Part shown: positions 1 to 6,109 of the stretch, piece after piece | How positions within the stretch are numbered: position 1 is the first letter of the stretch | Layout of the letters: every line of letters starts with the position of its first letter | From: Leptolyngbyaceae cyanobacterium M65_K2018_010 | GTDB taxonomy: Bacteria; Cyanobacteriota; Cyanobacteriia; Phormidesmidales; Phormidesmidaceae | Assembly: GCA_015295885.1 (NCBI GenBank) | Contig: DVEE01000037.1 | Location: forward strand, 1 to 8,527 | Direction of reading: 5' to 3' | DNA: 8,527 nt | Notes under the pieces: model-generated | Databases searched by the model: none | What the model was told of the DNA's origin: nothing | Seen by the model: only the letters and a program-made list of their open reading frames with translations | Position numbers and translations under genes: made by a program

Positions 1-662
1 ACGCCACCTTTGGAGAGGGCTTAGTGCTCAGCACCAGCTTTGGCATCCAGTCGGCGGTGATGCTGCACCTGGTGACCCAGGTGGTGCCCAAGGTGCCGGT
101 CATTTGGGTCGATACGGGCTACCTGCCCGTAGAGACCTACCGCTTTGCCGAAGACTTGACCGCCCGCCTAGATTTGAATCTAAAGGTTTACCAGTCGCCC
201 CTGAGCCCGGCTCGCATGGAAGCTATCTACGGTCGTCTGTGGGAACAACCGGATGTAGAAGCCCTGAATCGCTACGATCAGATCCGCAAGGTAGAACCGA
301 TGCAACGAGCGTTGAGAGAACTCGGGGCCACCGCCTGGTTGACTGGGCTGCGGGCTGACCAAACCGACCATCGGCGATCGCTGGATCGGGTGGGCATTCA
401 GGATGGTCGATATAAGCTCATGCCCATCCTCAAGTGGACCTCTAAACAGGTCTACCAGTACCTGGTGGAGCATGATTTGCCTTACCATCCCCTCTTCGAT
501 AAAGGGTATGTGACCGTGGGAGACTGGCACTCTAGTCGGCCGATTACCGCCGCCGATACCAACGAACGCGATACCCGGTTCAAGGGATTGAAGCAAGAGT
601 GCGGTTTACACCTGCCCCAGTCCCCCGAGGAAGCCGCCAGTTTAGATTCCAGTTCGCTGTAG
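1..662 (+). CDS. cysH: Phosphoadenylyl-sulfate (PAPS) reductase, 5'-truncated by the window edge
   Basis: Cytoplasmic enzyme of assimilatory sulfate reduction that reduces PAPS to sulfite with thioredoxin or glutaredoxin as electron donor. The reading frame is open from base 3, ahead of the GTG at 24, and the upstream residues (ATFGEGLVLSTSFGIQS) match the family, so the GTG is internal and the true start lies outside the window. About 219 residues are visible; the full protein is usually near 245. Visible marks are the nucleotide-binding loop STSFGIQS (visible residues 10-17), the stretch KVEPMQRAL, the DWHSSRP segment, and the C-terminal ECGLH motif with the catalytic Cys (visible residue 200). 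That is the only cysteine in the visible part, so the cysteine pairs that hold the 4Fe-4S cluster of APS reductases are absent, which indicates the PAPS type. The C-terminal end (LDSS) is also typical. The gene stands alone at its 3' side, followed by a 302-bp gap. Confidence 0.95.
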   Translation, partial: ATFGEGLVLSTSFGIQSAVMLHLVTQVVPKVPVIWVDTGYLPVETYRFAEDLTARLDLNLKVYQSPLSPARMEAIYGRLWEQPDVEALNRYDQIRKVEPMQRALRELGATAWLTGLRADQTDHRRSLDRVGIQDGRYKLMPILKWTSKQVYQYLVEHDLPYHPLFDKGYVTVGDWHSSRPITAADTNERDTRFKGLKQECGLHLPQSPEEAASLDSSSL

Positions 663-760
663 GACTTGGGAAGATCAGCCCCATCAAGGCCGACTCCATC
701 TCCAGTCCCATCCCTCGCCCGCCAGTGAAGCTCATCCCCTGGCAGACTGGGGCGCACTGA

Positions 761-802
761 CAATTGGGGGCTGGCAATTGGGGGCTGGCAATTGGGGGCT
801 GG
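761..802. repeat. Perfect 3 x 14-bp tandem repeat
   Basis: The unit CAATTGGGGGCTGG occurs three times without a mismatch or spacer at 761-774, 775-788 and 789-802. The unit can be read as two heptamers, which recalls the short tandemly repeated repetitive (STRR) sequences described in filamentous cyanobacteria, but I cannot confirm that this unit belongs to a named family. It is outside any gene. The unit length is not a multiple of three, and three copies without spacers rule out a CRISPR array. Confidence 0.95.
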
Positions 803-845
803 CTTGGGCGAGAAACCCCGGCCAGGCATTTACCGGAGCGGATAC

Positions 846-937
846 GGGAGCTGCTCTAGTCCAGGGTTAAGGCAAGGCTGGCGCACCGGACCAAGCTCCC
901 CAGGGCGATTCAGCGGTTTTGGTTAAGATCCCTGGGG
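846..937 (+). promoter_or_regulatory. Competing inverted repeats upstream of thiO-thiG
   Basis: Three pairings share bases. GGGAGCT (846-852) can pair with AGCTCCC (894-900). CCCCAGGG (898-905) can pair with CCCTGGGG (930-937) around a 24-nt loop. CCAGGG (861-866) can also pair with 930-935. The first two exclude each other through bases 898-900. A GAAGGAG-like purine run (940-945) follows directly, but it is 19 nt from the ATG at 965, too far for an ordinary ribosome binding site. Repeats of this length do arise by chance, so a regulatory role is only a possibility. Confidence 0.3.
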
Positions 938-964
938 TGAAGGAGTTCACGCCGTTAGCCTAGA

Positions 965-3010
965 ATGACACAGGGATGGCCTGAGCCAGGCGCTCAGGAG
1001 AATAGTAGGCAAGCGGTCATCGGCATGGTACAGCCAGGAAGTGATGTCTTAATTGTGGGCGGGGGCCTGATCGGTCTGGCGATCGCCCTGGAATTGCGCC
1101 AGGCCGGAGCCAGCGTTACCCTGCTCAGCAAAGATTTTAACCAGGCAGCCAGCCACGCCGCGGCGGGTATGCTGGCCCCTAGGGCGGAGGGCATTCCTCC
1201 TGGCCCCCTGCTGGATCTGGGTTTGGCCAGCCTGGATCGCTACCCTGACTGGGTGGCCAAACTCGAGTCCCTCACCGGCCAGAGCGTGGGGTATTGGCCC
1301 TGTGGCATTCTGGCCCCCTATACCCAAGTGCCCAGGAATGGCCAAGCTTCCGGCTCGGGACGCTGGTTGGATGCGGCCACGATGGGCCATTACCAGCCAG
1401 GTCTGGGACCAGCGGTGCAGGGAGGCTACTGGTATGCCGAAGATGGCCAGGTGGATAACCAGGCCTTAGTGAAAGCTCTACGCAGCGCCGTTTTAGATGC
1501 GGGTGTGAGTCTCCAGGAGGGGGTGGGAGCCACAGCCCTGCGCCAGCAAGGAGGACGTATTGTGCAGGTCTGCACCACCCAGGCCGGAACCTTTCAGGCT
1601 GACCAAATCGTGCTAGCAGCCGGGGCCTGGAGCCACGAGCTGCTGCCGGTGCCCGTGTTTCCTAAAAAGGGGGAAATGGCCAGTCTGCGCGTGCCCACTG
1701 GTTATGGGACGACGCAACCCCTGCAACGGGTGCTGTTTGGAGAAGAAATTTACGTCGTGCCCCGCCAGGATGGCCGCATTATTCTAGGAGCCACCAGCCA
1801 GGCGGTGGGCTTTACCCCTGGCAATACGGCGGCGGGGGTGAATCGGTTACTCCACTCAGCGATCGCGCTCCTACCCTGTTTAGCTGACTTTACCCTGGAG
1901 CAAACCTGGTGGGGGTATCGACCCGCCACCCCCGATGAATGGCCTATTCTGGGTCCTGGCCCGGCGGCCAACCTGACCCTGGCCACGGGCCACTACCGCA
2001 ACGGCATTTTGCTGGCTCCCATGACCGCCCACCTGATTGGTCAGGCACTGCAGGGACACTCCCCCTCCCGGCTGGCTCCCTTCTCCTGGGAGCGTTTCCA
2101 CCGTTCTAGCCCAGGGCCGACGGTTACCATTCCTCCACTCCTATCGCCCCCTACTATGACTGTACTGACCCCTGCCCCAGATTCCCTGTCCGATGCGGCG
2201 ATCGCGGTCATTCCCGAAGATTCGCCTCTGACCATCGCCGGTCGTGCTTTTAAGTCACGCCTGATGACGGGCACCGGCAAATACAGCGACTTTGACACCA
2301 TGCGCCAGAGCATTGCCGCCAGCGGCTGCGAAATTGTCACGGTGGCGGTACGGCGGGTGCAAACCAATGCCCCCGGCCACGAAGGGTTGGCCGAGGCCCT
2401 GGATTGGTCGCGCATCTGGATGCTCCCCAACACCGCCGGTTGCCAAACCGCCGAGGAGGCCATTCGGGTGGCGCGCCTAGGCCGAGAAATGGCCAAACTG
2501 CTGGGTCAAGAGGACAACAACTTCGTCAAGCTCGAGGTGATTCCCGATGCCAAGTACCTGTTGCCCGACCCGATCGGCACCCTAGCGGCGGCGGAGCAAC
2601 TGGTGAAGGAGGGGTTTGCGGTGCTGCCCTACATCAACGCCGACCCGCTGCTAGCCAAGCGCCTGGAAGAGGTGGGCTGTGCTACGGTCATGCCCCTGGG
2701 GTCACCCATTGGTTCGGGTCAGGGGATCCGCAACAGCGCCAACATTCAGATCATCATCGAGAATGCCAGCGTCCCTGTGGTCGTGGATGCCGGCATTGGC
2801 ACCCCCAGCGAAGCCGCCGCCGCCATGGAAATGGGAGCCGATGCGCTGTTGATTAACACGGCGATCGCCCAGGCCACCCACCCCGTAGCCATGGGTCGGG
2901 CCATGGGCATGGCCACCCTTGCGGGCCGATTAGCCTACCAGGCCGGTCGCATTCCAGTGCGCGAGACCGCCAGTGCCAGCTCGCCGTTGACGGGCCGGGT
3001 GAATGGATAG
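965..3010 (+). CDS. thiO-thiG: Bifunctional glycine oxidase / thiazole synthase (ThiO-ThiG fusion)
   Basis: Two steps of thiamine thiazole synthesis in one 681-residue cytoplasmic protein. The ThiO half (about residues 27-385) is an FAD-dependent glycine oxidase of the D-amino-acid-oxidase family that makes dehydroglycine. It shows the Rossmann loop VGGGLIGLA (Gly32, Gly34, Gly37), AAAGMLAP, and the C-terminal GHYRNG motif with Arg345. A Pro/Ser/Thr-rich linker (about 380-415) leads to ThiG (about 415-675), which condenses deoxyxylulose phosphate, dehydroglycine and ThiS thiocarboxylate. Its marks are MTGTGKY, VAVRRVQ, the Schiff-base lysine in FVKLEVIPD (Lys522), and the phosphate-binding GSPIGSG and VDAGIG segments. 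The fusion is known from cyanobacteria. The first 20 residues look unconserved, so the true start may be Met21 (base 1025). Neither start has a ribosome binding site at normal spacing. Met398 (base 2156) sits where a separate ThiG could begin, also without one. No TPP riboswitch is visible upstream. Confidence 0.95.
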   Translation: MTQGWPEPGAQENSRQAVIGMVQPGSDVLIVGGGLIGLAIALELRQAGASVTLLSKDFNQAASHAAAGMLAPRAEGIPPGPLLDLGLASLDRYPDWVAKLESLTGQSVGYWPCGILAPYTQVPRNGQASGSGRWLDAATMGHYQPGLGPAVQGGYWYAEDGQVDNQALVKALRSAVLDAGVSLQEGVGATALRQQGGRIVQVCTTQAGTFQADQIVLAAGAWSHELLPVPVFPKKGEMASLRVPTGYGTTQPLQRVLFGEEIYVVPRQDGRIILGATSQAVGFTPGNTAAGVNRLLHSAIALLPCLADFTLEQTWWGYRPATPDEWPILGPGPAANLTLATGHYRNGILLAPMTAHLIGQALQGHSPSRLAPFSWERFHRSSPGPTVTIPPLLSPPTMTVLTPAPDSLSDAAIAVIPEDSPLTIAGRAFKSRLMTGTGKYSDFDTMRQSIAASGCEIVTVAVRRVQTNAPGHEGLAEALDWSRIWMLPNTAGCQTAEEAIRVARLGREMAKLLGQEDNNFVKLEVIPDAKYLLPDPIGTLAAAEQLVKEGFAVLPYINADPLLAKRLEEVGCATVMPLGSPIGSGQGIRNSANIQIIIENASVPVVVDAGIGTPSEAAAAMEMGADALLINTAIAQATHPVAMGRAMGMATLAGRLAYQAGRIPVRETASASSPLTGRVNG

Positions 3011-3056
3011 CGCTCAAGGGGGAGGGGGTTAGAGCTAGGACAGACTGGCGCGATCG

Positions 3057-3260
3057 CTAATCCACCACGGCCACCTCTCCCCGCTGGATAGCCTCAAACA
3101 GACTGTTCAACTGCTGCCGTTCGGCCTCATCGACCTGGCCATCGGCTAAGATCAGGGCCGACAGCGCTTGATACTGAGCCTGGGTGATGGCGCGGGTCTG
3201 CAGACAATGATTCACCTGCTGAATTAAAGAATGTTGGGGTTCCGAAGGGTGGGAGGCCAT
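3057..3260 (-). CDS. Small uncharacterised protein, 67 residues
   Basis: A short gene on the minus strand, convergent with thiO-thiG (46-nt gap) and divergent from the TPR gene. The product is hydrophilic, predicted alpha-helical, without signal peptide, membrane segment or cysteine-based metal site; its single Cys is residue 19. The second half (LILADGQVDEAERQQLNSLF, then an IQRG segment and a VVD end) reads like a real conserved helix-acidic loop-helix. The ADGxVDExE pattern is reminiscent of TerB-like or degenerate EF-hand helical bundles, but that is only a resemblance. I believe similar small proteins occur across cyanobacteria, though I cannot name a family. The TAG stop overlaps the last base of a HIP1 site (3050-3057). 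No ribosome binding site is visible ahead of the ATG. It is more likely a gene than a shadow because no other gene covers this stretch. Confidence 0.7.
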   Translation of the reverse strand: MASHPSEPQHSLIQQVNHCLQTRAITQAQYQALSALILADGQVDEAERQQLNSLFEAIQRGEVAVVD

Positions 3261-3311
3261 GGCTGGGCAGGGTAAGGGGACTCACAGGACCTGATCAGCA
3301 TGCCCCTGGGA

Positions 3312-3360
3312 AGCGAATACGACCCCAAAAACCGTTGCTGCACCGGGTCAAATATTCGCT
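3312..3360. promoter_or_regulatory. 8-bp inverted repeat in the divergent promoter region
   Basis: AGCGAATA (3312-3319) and TATTCGCT (3353-3360) are perfect inverted copies separated by 33 bp, in the gap between the minus-strand small gene and the TPR gene. The right half lies in the AT-richer patch AAATATTCGC, the likeliest -10 area here; a TTGCTG at 3335-3340 could be a poor -35 with imperfect spacing. It may be an operator for a dimeric regulator acting on either gene. The assignment rests on symmetry and position only. Confidence 0.3.
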
Positions 3361-3372
3361 ACCCTAGACGGT

Positions 3373-3389
3373 CGTACCCTGGGGGTACG
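3373..3389 (+). promoter_or_regulatory. Tight 7-bp hairpin ahead of the TPR gene
   Basis: CGTACCC (3373-3379), loop TGG, GGGTACG (3383-3389): a perfect 7-bp stem with a 3-nt loop, 40 nt before the ATG at 3430. No U-tract follows on either strand, so it is not an ordinary intrinsic terminator. It could be a 5'-UTR stem that stabilises the mRNA, or a DNA operator. The sequence TACCCT also occurs directly at 3360-3365 and 3375-3380. Confidence 0.4.
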
Positions 3390-3414
3390 GCTCCAAAACG
3401 GAAGGGAGTTGCTG

Positions 3415-3421
3415 AAAGGGG
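3415..3421 (+). promoter_or_regulatory. Ribosome binding site that fixes the TPR gene start
   Basis: AAAGGGG lies 8 nt before the ATG at 3430. This is the only well-placed Shine-Dalgarno-like sequence in the window, and it favours the ATG at 3430 over the in-frame TTG at 3409, which lies upstream of it. Confidence 0.65.
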
Positions 3422-3429
3422 ATGTCGCC

Positions 3430-3978
3430 ATGGTCAGACTGCAAGGGGTGATAGCTGGGCTAGCTCTGGGAGGAGCCAGCCTAATCCTCGGGTTAGGGGG
3501 TTGGCCAAATGATGGCCTAGCCAAGTCTGTGGAGCCCGCCTCAGTCCTAGGGGCAGAATCTCTCAAGCAGAATGCTGCCCAGCGTTACACCCAGGCCATG
3601 CTGGTGGGTTACGCCGCCGCGGAGCAGGGTGACTACCACACGGCCCTGATCAACTTTCGCCGGGCCCTGGCCGCTAGACCGGGCGATCGCTACGCCAGGG
3701 CCGCCATTCGCAATATGGAAACTTACATTGCCCAGCAGCGGGCCGAAGCCGCCAAACAGGCGGAACTAACCCGGCTGGAGAGCACCCTGGCCAAGGCCGT
3801 AGAAGCCAACGATTGGGCCTGCGCCGCCGCCACGGTGGATCGCATGGTGGTCTTGGTACCCCCTAATTCTCCCGACCGGGCCCGTCTGATCGCCTACCGG
3901 GGAGAGATCTCCGGGCTGATTCAATCCCGGGCCAATTTAGACCAGTGGTCTACGGTTTGCCCCGGCGGTCGAGTTTAG
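3430..3978 (+). CDS. Probable exported TPR-repeat protein
   Basis: A 182-residue protein of unknown specific function. A hydrophobic segment (about residues 6-22) with a single N-terminal Arg looks like a signal peptide with possible cleavage after GLA (residue 31), so the mature protein may be periplasmic or thylakoid-lumenal; a retained N-terminal anchor is the alternative. One clear tetratricopeptide repeat follows (about residues 54-87: YAAAEQGDYHTALINFRRAL and on). After an Ala/Glu-rich helical stretch (100-120), a second, degenerate helical pair is seen at about 118-150. Two cysteines, C131 and C177, could form a disulfide if exported. TPR folds mediate protein contacts, so a scaffold or partner role is likely. 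The start is set by the AAAGGGG ribosome binding site. The sulfurtransferase gene begins 7 nt after the stop, which implies co-transcription. No catalytic motif is visible. Confidence 0.85.
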   Translation: MVRLQGVIAGLALGGASLILGLGGWPNDGLAKSVEPASVLGAESLKQNAAQRYTQAMLVGYAAAEQGDYHTALINFRRALAARPGDRYARAAIRNMETYIAQQRAEAAKQAELTRLESTLAKAVEANDWACAAATVDRMVVLVPPNSPDRARLIAYRGEISGLIQSRANLDQWSTVCPGGRV

Positions 3979-3985
3979 CCGATCT

Positions 3986-4858
3986 ATGCAACCCCTCCCT
4001 AATGTCGTTACCCCTGCTTGGCTCGCCGCCCACCTCAACCAGCCTAACCTGGTCATTGTGGACTGTCGCTTTTCCCTGGCCGAGGCTGACTTAGGTCGAC
4101 AGCAATACCAGGCGGGTCATATTCCGGGGGCCTGGTATTTAGATTTGAACCGGGATCTGTCCAGTCCGGTGGGCCGCCACGGGGGTCGCCACCCTCTGCC
4201 AGACTGGCCAACCTTTCGGCAGGTTCTGGAAACTATGGGCGTCTCCTCCCAAACGCCCCTGGGCCCGACTCCTGTTGTTGCCTACGACGACTCTCGCTTT
4301 GCCTTTGCTTCGCGGCTGTGGTGGTTACTCAAGTACCTGGGACACGGGGCGGTGGCGGTGTTAGATGGGGGTTGGAGCGCCTGGCACCAGGGTGGTTATC
4401 CGGTCAGTCTAGAATTACCTAGGGTGGAAACCGGTCACTTCGTGCCCCAGCCCCAGCCCAATTGGATTGTGGACATAGACACCCTGCGCCGTCGCAAGGA
4501 TGAACCGGGGGTACGGCTGATCGACTCGCGATCGCCGGAACGTTACCGGGGCGAGGTCGAGCCCATTGACCCCGTGGCCGGCAGCATCCCCGGTGCGGTC
4601 AATTACTTTTGGCAAGCGGACGTGCGCGACGAGTCCGACCGCGAGGGCATGCGGATCGTGATCGGCGCCTGGAAGTCGCCCGCCGAGCAACGCGACCGCT
4701 TCGATCCCCTGTGCAAGGACGGCAGCCGGAATGAGGTGATCGTCTACTGCGGCTCCGGGGTGACCGCCTGTGTCAACCTGCTCTCCCAGGCGGTGGCGGG
4801 TAAGCCCATGGGCAAGCTCTACGTCGGCGGCTGGAGCGATTGGTGCTCCTACCTATAA
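3986..4858 (+). CDS. Two-domain sulfurtransferase, 3-mercaptopyruvate type (SseA-like)
   Basis: A 290-residue tandem rhodanese protein that transfers sulfane sulfur through a cysteine persulfide, either from 3-mercaptopyruvate or from thiosulfate to an acceptor such as cyanide or thioredoxin. The N-terminal domain (about residues 8-140) carries VDCRF, HIPGAWYLDL and VLDGGWSAW but lacks an active-site Cys, as is normal for the structural half. The C-terminal domain (about 160-288) has LIDSRSPERYRG, SIPGAVNYFW and the active loop CGSGVTA with Cys255, then YVGGWSDW. CGSGVTA is the loop form seen in mercaptopyruvate sulfurtransferases such as E. coli SseA, whereas thiosulfate-preferring rhodaneses usually have a more basic loop; substrate preference is therefore an inference. 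Length is normal for the family. No signal peptide, so cytosolic. No ribosome binding site is seen; the 7-nt gap to the TPR gene suggests translational coupling. Confidence 0.92.
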   Translation: MQPLPNVVTPAWLAAHLNQPNLVIVDCRFSLAEADLGRQQYQAGHIPGAWYLDLNRDLSSPVGRHGGRHPLPDWPTFRQVLETMGVSSQTPLGPTPVVAYDDSRFAFASRLWWLLKYLGHGAVAVLDGGWSAWHQGGYPVSLELPRVETGHFVPQPQPNWIVDIDTLRRRKDEPGVRLIDSRSPERYRGEVEPIDPVAGSIPGAVNYFWQADVRDESDREGMRIVIGAWKSPAEQRDRFDPLCKDGSRNEVIVYCGSGVTACVNLLSQAVAGKPMGKLYVGGWSDWCSYL

Positions 4859-4950
4859 CAGGATTGGCCCTGAGCACCAGCGCCCTCTATGGTGGTAAGT
4901 AGGGAGAGCCCAGCCTGGCTTGTTCCTGATACCTCACTCCCCTACGGCCA

Positions 4951-5988
4951 ATGCCTCCCTTCACCTCCCCTTGGTGGCTCAAAAATGGGTTGTCCATGAC
5001 CCTCTATACGGCCCTGGTGGCCCATCGCACCTGGGAGCAAACCGTTAATCTGCCCCCGGTCCTCTATCAGGATCACATTTTTGCGGGCCACGGTGGTGTA
5101 CCCCTGTTTGGTCAGTGGGCCACGCCCCCCTCGGCTAAGGGCACTATCATTGCCACCTACGGCATTACCGGCAGTTTAGAAAACCAGTGGTTGCTGAAAA
5201 TCCTGGGACGTAAAGCCTACCGGCGCGGCTATGGAGTGGTGCTGTTTGACTGGCGAGCCCACGGTAAAACCGCTGAGCTATCGCCAACCCTAACCTCCGA
5301 CGGTCTCTACGAAGGGGAGGATTATATTGCCCTGGCGGCCGCCGCCAAAGCCCTGGGCTGCCCGCCCCCCTACTGGTTCATGGGGTACTCCCTCAGTGGT
5401 CAGTTGGCGCTGTGGGCCGGTAAGGCGGCGATGCAGTTGACCCTTGGTCGCCCCCTGGCCCGCTCGGATATTGGCGGCGTCGCGGTAGTATGCCCTTGCC
5501 TCGACGCCAACCGTTCTCTTCGGTACCTGATGCGGGATCCCCTGGGGCGCTACCTGGAACAGTCGATTGCCAGAGAACTCAATCGCCTGGCCCAGCGGCT
5601 GCACCAAGCCCATCCTAACCACATTGACCCAGCGGCGATCGCCCGGGCTAACAGCATTTGGGCCTTTGACCACGAGTTCGTCATTCCCCGTCTGGGCTTT
5701 GATACCGTCGAAGCCTACTACGCCGCCAGCAGCCCCCTACCCTTTATGGAAGCCCTGGAGATACCCACCCTAATTCTCTACGCCGCCGACGATCCGCTGT
5801 TTGATCCAGCCATTATTCCAGACTTGCAGGCGATTTGTGCCCATAACCCCAATCTGGACCTGGTATTAACCGACTACGGCGGCCATGTGGGGTACTACAG
5901 TAGTCCCATCGGCCAGCGTCTGGCCCAGGATGACGACCCCTGGTGGGCTTGGAATCGGGTCCTGGATTGGGTGGAGAGTAGAAGTTAA
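4951..5988 (+). CDS. Alpha/beta-fold hydrolase, YheT-like
   Basis: A 345-residue serine hydrolase of the alpha/beta fold, of the YheT-like group; the natural substrate is unknown. The catalytic triad can be read directly: nucleophile Ser147 in the elbow GYSLSG, acid Asp280 or Asp281 in YAADDPLFDP, and His312 in YGGHVGY. An oxyanion-side strand (GTIIATYGITGS, about residues 64-75) and the FDWRAHGKT segment are family-typical. Residues about 190-255 form the helical cap. The start at 4951 is preferred over Met16 (base 4996) because WWLKNG ahead of Met16 fits the family N-terminus (as in WWFKNGHLMT-type sequences I recall). No ribosome binding site is visible. There are 92 nt to the sulfurtransferase gene on the same strand, so read-through is possible, but a separate unit is equally likely. 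No signal peptide. It ends in convergence with malQ. Confidence 0.9.
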   Translation: MPPFTSPWWLKNGLSMTLYTALVAHRTWEQTVNLPPVLYQDHIFAGHGGVPLFGQWATPPSAKGTIIATYGITGSLENQWLLKILGRKAYRRGYGVVLFDWRAHGKTAELSPTLTSDGLYEGEDYIALAAAAKALGCPPPYWFMGYSLSGQLALWAGKAAMQLTLGRPLARSDIGGVAVVCPCLDANRSLRYLMRDPLGRYLEQSIARELNRLAQRLHQAHPNHIDPAAIARANSIWAFDHEFVIPRLGFDTVEAYYAASSPLPFMEALEIPTLILYAADDPLFDPAIIPDLQAICAHNPNLDLVLTDYGGHVGYYSSPIGQRLAQDDDPWWAWNRVLDWVESRS

Positions 5989-6081
5989 CGGTGGGATTAC
6001 TGGTAAAAATTCAGGCCACCACTGGGTTAAGCGTCGAGCAAGCTGGGGACTTCGTACCCACTGGATTCAACAGATTGAACC

Positions 6082-6109
6082 GGCACCCTGAAGCTAACCC
6101 TAGGGTGTT
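6082..6109. terminator. Weak candidate bidirectional terminator between convergent genes
   Basis: CACCCT (6084-6089) pairs with AGGGTG (6102-6107), extendable by G-U pairs, and its right end runs into the malQ stop codon. A second imperfect hairpin (6063-6081, 7 bp with one bulge, loop CAGA) lies beside it. Neither has a proper U-tract, so this rests mainly on the position between two converging genes. The rest of the 119-bp gap shows only the direct repeat CCACTGG. Confidence 0.25.

Larger units (their letters stand above)
663..964. other. Intergenic region cysH / thiO-thiG
   Basis: A 302-bp gap with no credible gene; minus-strand open frames reaching into it (for example 482-829) overlap cysH and look like low-complexity translations. 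It holds a 14-bp tandem repeat at 761-802 and, closer to thiO-thiG, a set of overlapping inverted repeats at 846-937 that are listed separately. No clear -35/-10 pair and no U-rich intrinsic terminator for cysH is visible. Confidence 0.7.

Noticed and set aside
761..802. CRISPR array
   Set aside because: The units are 14 bp and directly adjacent, with no spacers.
482..829. 115-residue minus-strand open frame crossing the tandem repeat
   Set aside because: It overlaps the conserved end of cysH, and its sequence is partly the translated 14-bp repeat.
663..964. TPP riboswitch ahead of thiO-thiG
   Set aside because: No CTGAGA or CCTGAT core elements in the gap; only plain inverted repeats.
2041..2496. 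151-residue minus-strand open frame
   Set aside because: It is antisense to the well-supported ThiO-ThiG reading frame and has no recognisable motif.
2404..2856. 150-residue plus-strand open frame
   Set aside because: It lies wholly inside the ThiG half in another frame and is an Arg/Gly/Pro-rich shadow typical of high-GC genes.
3409..3429. Upstream TTG start for the TPR gene
   Set aside because: The good ribosome binding site at 3415-3421 lies downstream of it and serves the ATG at 3430.
6063..6081. T-arm-like sequence of a tRNA (GGTTCAATC on the minus strand)
   Set aside because: No matching acceptor, D or anticodon arms at the right distances.
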